Assembly (NCBI RefSeq): GCF_003589595.1
Contig: NW_020653993.1
Location: 8,114,100 to 8,178,099 of the forward strand
Reading direction: 5' to 3'
Source of the DNA: Hyposmocoma kahamanoa
Lineage: Eukaryota; Arthropoda; Insecta; Lepidoptera; Cosmopterigidae
DNA: 64,000 bases
Shown: positions 1 through 11,508 of the stretch, piece after piece
Layout of the letters: the number at the start of each line of letters is the position of its first letter
Position numbering within the stretch: the stretch's first letter is position 1
The notes under the pieces: generated by a model
Told to the model about the DNA's origin: nothing
Database searches by the model: none
What the model saw: only the letters and a program-made list of their open reading frames with translations
Program-made: the position numbers and the translations under genes

Positions 1-132
1 GTATGTATTGCAAGTGCCCAATTTTTATACAATGATTTGATAAAGACTCAACGTTGTAACTACATATCTTTTCATCGTATTAGCCAAGACAAGACCACAT
101 AGAACTATTTTTTTGTAATATAAGATGTCATG

Positions 133-840
133 GCGGATCTGATAATAACCCAACGCCAAAACAGTTCTTTGTTCGTTCATTTATAGAAAAACGTTGGTAC
201 ACATGGAACTACAACCACTAAATACAGGAAACTGCGTAGCGCTGGAAAATATTGGAATTGTTCTTCGGCTATAAAGCGTCTAAATTTAACGACAGAAAGG
301 GGGGTACATCATTTGAAACTGAAGAATCAATTTTTAATAATGTATTAGAATTTTTGCAGCGAATCTCGTTCTCTCAATTTTCAGAGAGTATAATCGAATA
401 TATTGCCGGAGCTGTTGTTCATTACCTTACAAGTAATCTAAAGTGCATTTACTTGCATTAAAGCTTTAGTGTTTTAGGATCAACAAAAAAGAGATTTGAT
501 TCATGCCAGTGACGTAGGAGGACTACTTTATCCCTCTTATACGGTGACCAAAATTTGCAGGCGGTGTGAAAAAGTCATCCGAAGCACTTTAAATGAAGGC
601 CATGATTCAAAACTGTACTACAAAGACAAATTTCAATTAGTGACTTTAGCTTTAAGAAATTTGGTCAGTGAAATTTTACTCCCCCAAATACAGCAACATC
701 ACTTTGATCACGAAACCTGCAACCACGGACTGACTTAGCCAAGAGTGTCATGGAAAAAGATATTGATATAGGGTTACTGGACCTATCTAAGCGCACTGAC
801 CCTAAAAATGCTGTAAGAAGGATATATACCAAATTCATCC
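133..840 (+). pseudogene. P-element/THAP9-type transposase fossil (C-terminal part)
   Basis: Two open segments (252-461 and 496-738) and flanking frames read together like the C-terminal half of a P-element or THAP9-type transposase. Visible landmarks are DNNPTPKQFF near 145-175, IEYIAGAVVHYL near 395-430, and GGLLYPSYTVTKICRRCEKV near 513-570. The spacing YIAG..VV..L..C followed by a GGL.YPS...IC..CEK block is what I know of this family. Frameshifts and stops separate the blocks, and no N-terminal THAP zinc finger or intact catalytic region is present, so it cannot encode an active protein. There are no obvious terminal repeats in this partial copy. A related fossil lies at 35381-36000. The family call is from remembered motifs, not a search. 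Confidence 0.55.
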
Positions 841-1330
841 TTTTTAAAAATCAATGAAATGTGATACTATGTGACTTTTAAGTCCACTAGTACTTGTTGA
901 CACTAGACAATACAGGGACCGTTAAATTCCAAGTAAGATCACTAACCGCTTAAAGCCTGTCGTCATCTTAATCAGTATAACAAATATTGTTATTTGTATA
1001 TCACTTTTTAACTCCTTTATAAATAGCACTTATTGCTTATTATTCTTCGATTATGTTTCGTGTGGAATTGGTTTATGTCTTCTTTGATGATATTAATAGT
1101 TATTCTTGTAACGTAATACAATGAATAACAAATTCATGTTTTATCTTATCACTTTACCTAAATGTATGACCTAAACCTTCAATTATGACGCTATACATAC
1201 TTAACACCGTAATTAATTTCATTAGTTATGCTTTTGTAAATACGTCAACTTATAATACTGAAGTGCCTTGTTTTCTTTTTTTCTTGTATCTAAATATCAT
1301 CCTGCTGTCGTAAATCATTCAATAATTTAA
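841..1330. other. AT-rich stretch with no recognisable gene
   Basis: Stops occur in all frames and no repeat that I recognise is present. The tail of the P-like fossil may run a little way into the left edge. Confidence 0.6.
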
Positions 1331-1332
1331 AT

Positions 1333-1430
1333 ACTACCGTCACGCCTGTCTCCCATAAGGGTAGGCAGAGCTTTGAGTAAGCCAAGCCCACTTTAGCCAC
1401 GTTTAGAAAACGTTTTTATTTAAATTTTAG
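1333..1430 (+). repeat. Lepidopteran dispersed repeat fragment ('CACGCCTGTCTCCC' type)
   Basis: The segment around CACGCCTGTCTCCCATAAGG followed by GTAGGCAGAGC resembles a dispersed sequence I know from many lepidopteran genomes. Only about 100 bases are recognisable. No coding capacity is visible. Confidence 0.4.
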
Positions 1431-1520
1431 TATAACTTAGTGCACTAAATAGTGACAGGTTGCCAGCATGTCGCCTACATATAGGACGCCATTAAACCCA
1501 GGCCCTCAGTCGGTTTTTAC

Positions 1521-1675
1521 GTGCGCCTGATCGTAAGTTACATACCTATCCATAACAGTTGCAGTGCCACTCAGAGCTTTAAATCGCAAGATCTGATCTG
1601 ATACTGCTTCGCGGCAGAAATAGGTAAGATGGCAATACCACCCTGGATAAACTCTTTCAGAATATGCTCTACTGC
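1521..1675 (-). repeat. Rep-A copy, internally deleted
   Basis: On the minus strand this has the Rep-A 5' block (AAAGAGTTTATCCAGGGTGG, then TATTTCTGCCGC) joined directly to the 3' block (GCTCTGAGTGGCACTGCAAC). The central part of the repeat is missing. Confidence 0.75.
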
Positions 1676-1679
1676 ACAA

Positions 1680-2670
1680 CTCGGTTCTGACTTAGCTTTA
1701 TAATATGCAAACCTGATCTAAAACCGCAGGAGATTAAAATAATAATGACAACTCTACGCTCCGACGTGTAGGCATTTTTACGCGCCGAACAGACGGGAGT
1801 TGCTCGTCTTCTCTTATGATACTATGCTTGGACCATTTCTTTTATTTGAGCGATGTTCTTGTGACCACGCTCAACTTGTGACCACGGAATAAAATTGGAA
1901 TAATAAAAGAAGTTACACCGAAGTAAGAAACCGGTAAGGAGTGATAATCGTGAAGCAACTATGTAACAGTGTCCGAAAAATTACTCGCTGAATACTTGTT
2001 TTTCTATCACAAGATTTCTTGACCGAATCTATTAACACTCGCAGTTTGACGTAATGCTTACTGTACAACCTTTATATATATCCCTATTCTTAATTTGATT
2101 GAAGCAAAATATTGACGCAAAACGTAATGTTTTAAAGTGAGAAGTTTATTAGTTTGAAGCCATTGTCTGTGTATGTGTGTGTCTCTATGTTTGTCAGTGA
2201 CATCGTAACCCTCTCTCTCTCGTTTATTTTAAGAGTACGTTGTTATGTTATTACTGTTATTATGAAGAACACTGTTTGTATTAACCGGTTTTTTAATTTT
2301 AAGTTTTACATGAAAAAATTACAAATTATTACGCAAGCCCTATCTAAAGGAAAAGCAATTTTCCACGTGAGTTCAATACCACTGTACTAAAGGTACAAAC
2401 TCACGTATGTGAAAGTTTCGACTTGACTCTCGGGTTCCGCAATCACGTTGTGTGTTTGCATGTTAAGTCGAAGTTTTCGGTTTGCGAGTTTACGTTGTGC
2501 TAAACTGTATTGTTGAAATTGTGTTAAAGTACGTCTGGGTGTGCTAAGACATCGGTTGCACATAGACTCTTGAACCTGACGCATTAAACTTAAATTGAGA
2601 TTTGTTTGTGCCTTCCAGAATTGACGCCGTGACTAAAATTTTGATTTTGATCGTTGTACACAATAAGCAA
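1680..2670. other. No recognisable gene
   Basis: AT-rich sequence with short chance ORFs only, including overlapping ones at 2154-2390 and 2387-2584 that have no recognisable motif. A CTCTCTCTCT run lies near 2212. Confidence 0.55.
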
Positions 2671-2675
2671 AGCTC

Positions 2676-2780
2676 TTATTTCTGCTGCCAAGCTGTAATG
2701 TCAGCATTACTGTGTTCTGGTTTTGAAGGGAAAGGCGCTGGTGAAATTACAGGCACATGGGACTTGTCAACTTCGACGCC
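2676..2780 (+). repeat. Rep-A fragment (central part)
   Basis: Contains the Rep-A core: TTTCTGCTGCCAAGCTGTAA, the CATTACTG hairpin half, GGTTTTGAAGGG, and GGCACATGGGACTTGTCAAC. It is truncated at both ends. Confidence 0.8.
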
Positions 2781-3194
2781 TTACGTTCTCAAACTCGTAT
2801 CTTATAAAGAGTGGTTCAGGAGATGGCAAAAAATTGTATTTATTTTCAATTTCTTGACAAGGGTGTTAATTTGAATGCATTACTTTAAGAATAGATAAAA
2901 GCCAGTGTGTGAATATGAAGGAAGTGTGAAATCAGGCTGGAAATTTGTATATACAATCGATTGTTTGCATTTCAGTAACTTTGTGCTTTAAGAATGTTGG
3001 TATGATATATTGCAATTTTAATTAATAACTTACATTTGTGGTCGTGGTAGCCAAAAAGTTTGACCTACCGCTCTTCAAACATTGAAATTAATCATGAGCT
3101 TGTCGCTTACAACCAGGCGCGTTATTACTCATCACAATGTAATTTGTGATGCCCGTAATTCAACAAGATACTAACAGAACACGACAAAGGTTAG

Positions 3195-3500
3195 CGCCCA
3201 ATTAAACGACGCGAAAGTATTCACGCGGCCGCCGCGCGGCGACCGCCCAGTTACCACGCTTTCACATACATTCACATACATTAATGGCGAATTTGAATTC
3301 TATTTACTAGGCAACAACATTTAAATTCCTCTGAATAATACAACCGCCGGGTAGACCAAATTCAAGTTAAAACGTAAAAAGCTGAACAAGTAGAGCGTAT
3401 TTTGCCATGACAGTTAGACACACGCGGCGCTGCGCGGCGGCAACCCGGACTTCGGTCGGCGACTGCGCGGCGGGCGCGCCGGGTGATCATGAAGTTCGTG
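3195..3500. other. CpG-rich block in AT-rich surroundings
   Basis: Two strongly CpG-rich clusters (about 3220-3255 and 3420-3485, with runs such as CGGCCGCCGCGCGGCGACCG and GCGGCGGGCGCGCC) stand out from the AT-rich background. They are partly complementary to each other, so they could be arms of a GC-rich foldback element. A promoter or first exon of a gene outside the window is an alternative. No core promoter or convincing ORF can be assigned. Confidence 0.35.
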
Positions 3501-3509
3501 TCGAATAAA

Positions 3510-4290
3510 TGCTCCCTAATTGTTTCGGACGGAGAACGAGAATAGAGCCCATATATGCGTGACAAAAATACAAGTGTGGACGGTTTTTGTCACGCGGTTT
3601 TTGTCTTAACGTCACGAAGCGATCCACAAGTTGCGGGGCCTTTGAGACGGTGCATACATTTATGGCGTACAACCACATACAAGACCACGTAACATTGTAG
3701 CAGGTGTGGTCGGGGATTTTCTACATTCACGCTCCTATGGTATAATAAAACTTACAGAAAAATGAACCGGTTACTGATGTCTAGTGTGATTTACCTGGAA
3801 AACAAAATAAATAATAAGTATTATAAAGATGCAAATTCAATCATTTATTAACTCATCGAATATCAAATTAAACAACAAACACAATACACGAACAGAAATT
3901 TTTTGCTGTGTTCTGTTGTCGGTGCTGAACACGCTACAAACGTATGCACAGTTTTTCGTGGATTCACCGTTTTTTTTATAATAATGAAATTATTATTCCA
4001 GTATATGTTGTACATATGTATGTAGTAAGCAGTGTATGTACACTGCTGCTTTGTATAGATTAATTTTATGTAATACTTAATTTATTTTATACATTTTAGG
4101 AAAATTTACAATTTAATTACACAATTATAATTATACTTAAATATAAGTAATCAAACGCCGTTCACGAATTGCGAATTCAAAAATTAAATTAGTGTAGTGG
4201 CAGACACCAACGAAGTGGAAACATTAAGGTCGTTTGTGCATTGCATCCGACCCGTATCCGTCCCGAATCCGAGAATATACAAATGTAGAA
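3510..4290. other. No recognisable gene
   Basis: AT-rich, with short chance ORFs only. Confidence 0.55.
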
Positions 4291-4298
4291 AACAAGAA

Positions 4299-4338
4299 GC
4301 AATATCCGTATTGCTTGTGCAAGCAATACGGATATTGC
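4299..4338. repeat. Perfect 40-bp palindrome
   Basis: Arms of 19 bases (GCAATATCCGTATTGCTTG and its exact complement) surround a 2-base centre TG. Each arm is itself nearly palindromic (GCAATA-TCCG-TATTGC). A cruciform or hairpin can form. Confidence 0.95.
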
Positions 4339-4344
4339 AAGTCG

Positions 4345-5090
4345 TTCGATAATTTTATTTATGGGTCCTTTCAATCGCCTTCAGTTTTTGGAATTATTTT
4401 TGTATGTACGAAAACGCAAAGAATCAAAGAGGTCAGGGTACACGCTCCCTCAATTAACTGACTATTCATAAGGAGGTTTTATAATAATGAAAAAAAAAAT
4501 GGAAAAAAAACAATACTGGTAGTTACTTCAGTCCGCGTAAATAATGAACCAAGTTAAAGGTATGCTCCACTTCGGAAATCGGAAGTCGGAATTCGAATTT
4601 AGTACACAACCCCTTAAGTAAATAATACTATTACGACTTCGGGTCGCTGTTTCTCGGATCCGAAACTGATCCAGATCGGACGCAATGTGCAAACGCTCTA
4701 AGAAGACTTCCTTAGTACCCGTAAATATACGACCAATTCTAATTTTTATTATACCCCACCTCTCCTACTCTACACTCGCACTTATTACTTTTGATTTGTA
4801 TTTAGTTGACCTAAGAGTTTTTCAACTTCTTGGACAAAGCGACATAATCTTTGTCATTTATCCGGCTTCACTGAAAACCAGTGTAACGAGGCGTGTTCCA
4901 ACGTCTCGTTACAAAAAGCTGAATGGACACCATTTTGTGACGTTTTAAATGTAATTGTTTTTATTTTGTGTTTTAACCAAATTAATTTTACAATTAAGTT
5001 TATCAAATATCATGATGTATTACTACCGTGTTATGAAATTAATTTTTATGAAATTGCTCCTTTTTAAGTGAAGAAAAATCTTTTTCGAAA
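4345..5090. other. No recognisable gene
   Basis: AT-rich. The 87-codon ORF at 4685-4948 shows no motif I recognise. Confidence 0.5.
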
Positions 5091-5096
5091 CATATC

Positions 5097-5290
5097 TCAC
5101 AGATGACACTACGACAAAAACGTCGTAAATACCAAAAACGAAGATCTGCAACAATCACATAAAGAAATTCATAAGGTCTACTGCTTCGTTCCGTAGATCA
5201 GTAGGAAGAGCGTCAGGCAAGGTATGGCGAGGACCCTGGTTCGAATCCAGCCGGATCGAAGAACTTACGTATTAATAATTATAACAAGTC
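5097..5290 (+). mobile_element. tRNA-derived SINE, family B
   Basis: This has the family B layout: a head (CACAGATGACACTACGAC), an A-box-like segment near 5200, and a B box GGTTCGAATCC at 5239-5249. The tail after CGGATCGAAG ends in TATTAATAATTATAACAA. The same order recurs at 23995, 40965, 55598 and 60361. The tRNA-like part is internal, so this is a SINE and not a tRNA gene. Confidence 0.8.
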
Positions 5291-5649
5291 TTTTTTTATC
5301 AGCATGTCACATGCAAACCAAAATAAACCATTTTTCTTTTTTTTCTAATCCAATTTTGATCAGGTGAACCGTCCGCCTGTTTACGGGTTTCTAAATAATA
5401 AGAAAAAACGATAAACATCGTCCATCACGGTTTCCCCCTCAGCGGCTTACACGAATAACAAATATGGCTTCACCAAAATTGAAAACGGCCGTACAGTGTT
5501 ATTTTTAAAGTTCAAGTTTCAAGCCGTTAGAGTTTTACTTCCGTTTATGATTTCATGGTTAACGTGCGTCCCAAAATAGACGTTTTTTGAGCAAGCGGAA
5601 GGTTACATACAAAAAACTGTTTTTTATTAATAATAAAATATATATTATA

Positions 5650-5740
5650 TGAGTGTTTTATTGTATTATTATGTATGTTAGTCTGTAAGGTGCGTATTTA
5701 TGGGTCTTTCTAACCTGAATACAAATAAATAAATAAAATG
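5650..5740 (+). mobile_element. LINE 3' tail fragment
   Basis: The block TATGTATGTTAGTCTGTAAG..TATTTATGGGTCTTTC..CCTGAATACAAATAAATAAATAAA matches the minus-strand block at 12040-12150. It has the look of a lepidopteran non-LTR retrotransposon 3' end with an (AAAT)n tail. No coding part is attached. Confidence 0.6.
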
Positions 5741-6104
5741 AAAAAAATAATAATAATAAAATAAAAATAAATTATTCAATCAAATGCTATTTGTCCAAAA
5801 TATTATTACACCGTATCCGCCTACGTGCCAATTAAAAGTTAAACGGTTTAAATATTAGGTTCGTCTGTCAAGTTAAAGGCTCCCCAAATTAAACATGATT
5901 GTTGTAATATTCCCTTAAAATTTTAAGCTAACTAACTAACTTTAAAGCTTATGTTTTTAGAAAACAGTTAATGAAGATGATTAACGACAGAATAGATATA
6001 AAAGTAGAAACTGTTTATTGGAACGCTACAATATAAAAAAGCAATGTAAAAACAATTATTATAATTATATTTTTGTGCAAGAACTCCACTAGTTTTATTA
6101 CGAT

Positions 6105-6540
6105 TATGAATACAAATATCGAACACACAGAAAAATTTTCGACGACCCGGTGGGACTTGAACCCATGTCCATGCTGCACCTTATGGCGCATCCACACATG
6201 CCCGGCGGCATGGCCGGCGGCCGTGCCGCCGGCATTTGCCTCATCTCAGCCGCGGCACGCGCGGCTTTTGGTTGCCGGCGGCAGTTTGCTTGCGGCTTCG
6301 ATACGGAGTGGTAGTGTAGTCGTATTCATATATAACATAATTTAACAACACTACTGCGAAAATTGCAACCGCATCTGCAGGCCGCCGGTAAAGCCGGTAA
6401 AGCCGGCGGCCTGCATTCAGCGGCAAGGCGGTCTGAAACCCGGCGGCATGTGTGGATGCGCCAATAGCTTTATCAACTAAGCTATGGGTGGGTGAGTTAC
6501 CGAGCCGTTGAAATTCTCCATTTCTCACTAGGTTAAAGTT
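6105..6540 (-). mobile_element. tRNA-derived SINE (family H) split by a TIR element
   Basis: Reading the minus strand, the tRNA-like A-box region (CCATAGCTTAGTTGATAAAG, 6484-6465) is separated from the rest (GGTTCAAGTCCCACCGGGTC, near 6160-6141) by the element at 6184-6463. Removing that insertion rejoins a normal tRNA-like head. The tail (TTTTTCTGTGTGTTCGATAT) resembles the family B tail. Confidence 0.7.
6184..6463. mobile_element. GC-rich TIR element (MITE-like) nested in a SINE
   Basis: The ends TGGCGCATCCACACATGCC and GGCATGTGTGGATGCGCCA are inverted repeats. The body is very GC-rich, with internal repeats of GCCGGTAAA and GGCCGCCGG. Flanks are TTA on the left and ATA on the right, so a 3-bp duplication with one difference is possible, as in PIF/Harbinger. 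There is no coding capacity. Confidence 0.7.
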
Positions 6541-6559
6541 TATTACAGACATCTACACA

Positions 6560-8050
6560 ATTTCCCACTTGCCAAATATATTTAAAAATATAAGAGAATA
6601 ATAATTTCATATTTTTTTGAGTAAGTTCTTAATCTTCATTTTTTTATTTGTTTTGTTCAGAACTAGGTTACAAAAAATTTGTCTCATTCTGAGTTAAGTA
6701 GAAGATATCTTTGAATTGGACGTAGTTAAACAAAAAGGATCCAATGCATATCCAGTCACTTTCGAGATAAATATGACAGTTTAAATGTTAAAAGTGTTTC
6801 TCACCCTTGTTTTATTTTCAAAACTTATAATGTCATGTAACTCCAAATATATTTATTTATGTTCATAGGTTGGATTTTTTGCTGATCTGAGAGATTAGAT
6901 TTTAGGAACCGTTTGGAACATACAATTAATTTTTTGATAATTTTGTGGATTGGATTATTTTTGCATAACTACATCCAATTGTTTCATACAATATTTTAAT
7001 GACATATTATTGCCGTATAGAGATAATCAAATTTACGTTCAAACATGAATTTCACATATTTTCAGTTTCAGTGCCACACAGAGTCACTGCATCCATTACC
7101 CTAACATACACAACACATAGAACAAAACTTACCAACTTATGTCTTAAAGAAGTCCACGTCACATAACCACTACAAATATAGAAACATTTTCGGCACGCCT
7201 TGTGTTCGTTGTCGATAGATAAATAAATGTCAGTAATTGAGTTTCATAACTAAATATGTATCCTAGCGACGTATATTTGCTCGTTAATTTAGTTAATGTT
7301 CTTAACGTCTGCCATAATAGGTAATAGTGCAATAAGGAAAATAAATATTCTACGACAATAGCCATAAGGCTCCGCACGTTAGGTTAGTAACAACTAACTG
7401 AAATAGACTTGTAAGAACTATAATACGAGTATCACTACTTTTTTTTTATCCACTCACGCGATTCATGCGTCTCTGGAAGCATACCATACCTAGAGGTGCC
7501 GGTGATGATTTTATACCGATTTATCGGATATCGAAGTTATAACAGGTAAAAGAACTAATACTAATTGCTATTTCGGTAACTACTCTAGCAAACCATAAAG
7601 TTTTTAAGGGTCTGTCATTTAAAAAAAATAAACAACTTCAAAAATACGTCACGACAATCGTGTGTGTTATTGTTTGGGCTGGTGACGTCGGTGTTTATTT
7701 ATTGAAAACATACCGTAAGTTGCGTTTTTTAAGTTTACCCTGAATATAAATGTTTATAAACTATACTTTAAGGAGAATTTCATGGTAAACATTAGAACCA
7801 CTCAAACGGAATATTATCATATTTACCCAAGTACACCAAAAATTTCATTAGTGCTTTTTAAGTGCAGGATTTGCGGTGTATTGCTGCATTTTATTTGAGA
7901 TGTTTTGGTTGTAGTACGGAGGGTATTTATTTAGCAATGCAGAATAATAATTTTTATTTTTAAAAACTTGTATTTAAACTGAATCCTTTTCTAATTTGCA
8001 AAACCAAATAGCCGCCATTTTGCGGTAGGATGAGCGCATCGCTTGAGCGG
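6560..8050. other. No recognisable gene
   Basis: AT-rich sequence with only chance ORFs. I see no structured repeat. Confidence 0.55.
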
Positions 8051-8054
8051 TTAT

Positions 8055-8262
8055 AATATCAAGTGACAGGACGAACAAGTCGTGCGCCTGGTGGTAAGCT
8101 GCACGGCTGTATATAACAGTTGCAGTGCCATTCAGAGCTTTAAATCGTAAAGGTCTCAGGGGCACTGCCACTGCGCCCGTCACCCTGAGACATAAGTTGA
8201 CAAGTCGCATGTGCTTGTAATTTCATCAAAACCGGTACTCTTCCCTGGACGAACTTTTTTAC
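8055..8262 (-). repeat. Rep-A copy, internally shortened
   Basis: The minus strand reads from the 5' block (AGTTCGTCCAGGGAAGAG) through the centre to the 3' end CTTGTTCGTCCTGTCACTTG. A segment around the CAGTAATG hairpin is missing. Confidence 0.8.
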
Positions 8263-8269
8263 AAGGTTC

Positions 8270-9265
8270 TATAACGTTAGGCGTTAGGTGTATTCTGAAA
8301 CGCGCAAGCCTTTTGTTAACTTCTTAGTATAAGTTGATTAATAACAATATGACGGTAACAACAGTTACGTATTTCAATTTATATTTAATTATAATAGATC
8401 AATTACAATGCTATGCGTTGTAATAATTATACGTATTCATAAGAAGTACTGAGAAGTTTGTAAATCGAAGATTGGATTGGAGTGATAGCAGCGTAAAAGA
8501 ACGTAACGTCAGAGATGTTAAGAATTTGAAGCGGGGAATGTGAGATTAGAGAATTGGGATGAAAACTCGATCTATTTGCCTGGAGCGAAGAAAAAAGGAA
8601 GTGGGTGTTAAACGCGAATAGAGTTATTAGAATTGTTTTATTTTTATCACCCCATTGCCCCTTATGAAACCAATTATTACTTACAAATATAGCCCGGCAT
8701 TATAACTACGTTCTACACATATATTATTTACGAATAATATTCTAATCAGCACGCCCTCGTGGCGGAAGTGTGCAATAGCGTCCTGAGCGAGATTCGTGCT
8801 CACTGGCCAGCTACTTAAATTTATTACACGGGTTAAGAGCCTCCAACTGACACTTCTGCCAAGTGTAAAAGTCCTTCACAAAAATAAAAAAATATGAATA
8901 ACATTATCTACCACTAATTATGTATTACAAAGCACTGAACCGTACTAAAGTTATTCAGACATTGCCGTCATTACCGTGTATTATTTTTTCTATTATATTC
9001 ACGCAATTTGTTGAAATGTAAAACTTGTTGAAATAAACGGCGTCTCTATCGCCATTCGTCTATCTACGCACCACCACTGATCCCTCTACACACATCTATA
9101 GAACAAGGAAGAAGATTGACATGTAGAAAATATCATCCAGGACTGCTTCTCGACTCAATACCTAAATGCGGAAAATATGCAAGTTCATTCATGTTTCATC
9201 TTTCACATATTGACATTTACTATAATATACATATATAATATATGTAATAGTTTTGACTTAATTTT
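8270..9265. other. No recognisable gene
   Basis: AT-rich. A short imperfect inverted repeat (GGCGGAAGTGT near 8761, ACACTTCTGCC near 8850) is the only structure I see. Confidence 0.5.
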
Positions 9266-9270
9266 TTTAT

Positions 9271-9466
9271 TATAATAATAACACACACACTCAACATAGC
9301 CCCGCACTAGGGAAACCCTGGGTCGCATATAGACAACCACAAATTACACCCAAACTCACGAGAGAAACAAATGTAGGTCATACGAATATTTCTCCCGGCC
9401 CGGGAATCGAACCTGGGACCTCTGCGTGGCAGTCCGGCATGGTAACCGTTCGGCCACAGAGGCAGT
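9271..9466 (-). mobile_element. tRNA-derived SINE, family A (near full length)
   Basis: On the minus strand: GCCTCTGTGGCCGAACGGTT (A box), then GGTTCGATTCCCGGGCCGGG (B box), a body ending GGGTTTCCCTAGTGCGGGGC, and a tail TGTTGAGTGTGTGTGTTATT with (TTA)n. Related copies lie at 11016, 27147 and 29280. Confidence 0.85.
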
Positions 9467-9969
9467 AGGTATTATTAAGGAATAAAAACAGACAACTTAA
9501 ATACATCTTATAACGAACAATATTTGTCTTAAATGAATTAGGTAGAAATAGTTATCCACAATGACATAAATTTTCAGCCCTTATAAACGAACAGAACAAG
9601 ACAAAATTAGTAGTGAATTTAGAGAATTTTAAATATTAATTTATATAAAAAAGACTACTTATTCTAAAAAAAAATAAGTCTCGTCATACTTGCTCGTAAG
9701 GGCGATGCCAAACGAGCAATACGTCGTGTGTTGCATCGTCGCAAACGGTATGATTTCAACCCACCACAGGAGATATAGAGAAATTGTCTAAGAAATCATT
9801 GGGTCTTTTTTGCGAAAACAAATTTGACATAGCCAATTTTTCAGTCAAGCCTGAGTTGTCCATGAAAATTATAATATTGACAAAAATAAATTTAATGCTG
9901 ATTGACTTAGTTTCTTGTAAGGATTATTTCATTGTACTGGAAGAAAAGAGTTAGAACAGCAGAAGTTGG

Positions 9970-10050
9970 TCAATTTTTATCAAACATCTTAGATCACCAA
10001 TACCTGAAAGACTTTTGTCATCCAAGTACGCAGAAGTTGTATATAAACCT
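9970..10050 (+). repeat. Dispersed repeat with TTTTGTCATCCAATTACGCAG core
   Basis: The segment ATCAAACATC..GACTTTTGTCATCCAAGTACGCAGAAG recurs at 44690-44760 and, inverted, at 47620-47705. Its class is unknown. Confidence 0.6.
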
Positions 10051-10054
10051 TTAA

Positions 10055-10930
10055 TATAAAGTTTTTGTTTCACAACACTTTTAAACCTCGTAAATGGCAA
10101 ATTTTGAATATCAATCGGAATCTTATTATGAAAGTATACATTACCCCTTATAAATGAATTTGAGACTTTATGAAGACGACTGTAGAGCAGCTAGTTTGTT
10201 TTTATTCCTCGTATTAATGGTATGTCTGTCACTATGTTTCATAAAAAAAAATATTTTTCTTAACATATATAAGTAACATTTTCATAAATATACTGTGACG
10301 TTAGTGTAAGAATGTTAATATCTTTAAACTTATCTGTCATAGACACTCTGGGGCCCAGATTGTAAATTGCCCTAACTGACAATATAAAAATGCAATGCAC
10401 TAAATTGATCATAATCCAAGTATTTAATAGTTTAAAAAGTGTTTCATTAAATTTCGTGGCAAGACGTACTCCCCATACTGACTAAATAATCACACTGTAT
10501 ATTTCCCGGTCCAACTCGTATATTTTTGAGGTCAGAATTAAAAAATATCTCCCAGGCAAATGTGTGCCACTCTCGTTTCATCTCCACTTAACGTCAGGTG
10601 ACATTGGGAATAAACGTAAGCCTGTCTTATGTAAAAATATAAATTAATATATGTATCTATCTAATCTAAATTTTCCGAGTGAAAATCACGAACGTTGCTA
10701 AATTGGAAAAAATTACCGTAAGTAATCAGATTTTTACGTGAAAAGATGCCATTTAGTACGAAAAAGAGATCATGTTCAGCTTAGGCATAAAAGCTTCTTT
10801 ACCGATCCTTATCCATACGAGCTTTTGCAGGAAAAAAACGATATGAGTTTTTTCTAATGTTATTTACAAACATTATTCACATTTATTTCCTGTTATATTT
10901 TGTTATCTGTCATTTAACCAAATGGAAAAA
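10055..10930. other. No recognisable gene
   Basis: AT-rich, with many stops in all frames. Confidence 0.5.
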
Positions 10931-10934
10931 CTTG

Positions 10935-11010
10935 GTAATATTACAGGCTTGACGTCTTATGTCTCTGGGTGACGCTGTGGCAGTGCCCCTCAGATCTTTG
11001 CGATTTATAA
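10935..11010 (+). repeat. Rep-A fragment truncated by a SINE
   Basis: The Rep-A centre (GACGTCTTATGTCTCTGGGT..GCCCCTCAGATCTTTGCGAT) stops abruptly where the tail of a family A SINE begins at about 11016. Confidence 0.75.
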
Positions 11011-11015
11011 TATAA

Positions 11016-11163
11016 TACCGCACACATTCAATGTAGCCCCGCACTAGGGAAACCCTGTGTCACGGGTGCCATGGACACACACATAGACAACCACGAATTG
11101 CACCCAAACTCATGAGAGAAATAAATGTAGGCCATACAAATATTTCTCCCGGCCCGGGAATCT
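11016..11163 (-). mobile_element. tRNA-derived SINE, family A, truncated in the tRNA part
   Basis: Body and tail match the copy at 9271-9466, but homology ends in the B box (CCCGGCCCGGGAATC) and no A-box region follows. Confidence 0.8.
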
Positions 11164-11508
11164 AAAGGCGTGTCGCTTGAAACTGACTGTGTATCATGAA
11201 ATTGAATTTTTTTCAAATTATTGTCCGACAGTCTATTGTAAAAGCTTTGACGTATACAGCGGGCGGAAAAGTGGCGTCTTAGCTCGACCTAGATAATCCG
11301 TCAGTAACGAGTCCTTAAAGTAGAGAGATTTGTAGGGTCATTATGGGCATACTTAATCGTATCGTCGTCACAGAGAACTCTGACACAGGGTAAAGAATTA
11401 ACTGAGTGTTTTGTTTCTCATTTGGAACATTTTTTCTATGTGATCCTAGTGAATAAAAGAGACATAAGATTAGGATACAAAAAGAAAATATTTATATTTA
11501 TTTAATAA

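Noticed and set aside
5190..5260. Possible tRNA gene (B box GGTTCGAATCC)
   Set aside because: The same tRNA-like unit recurs with the same head and tail at five or more places, so it is the head of a SINE and not a tRNA gene. The same applies to the tRNA-like units of families A, C, D, E and H.
6241..6552. 103-codon minus-strand ORF
   Set aside because: It spans the junction of the GC-rich TIR element and the host SINE; no protein motif.
8741..8870. Short TIR element around GGCGGAAGTGT/ACACTTCTGCC
   Set aside because: The inverted match is only about 11 bases, with no target duplication and no second copy seen.
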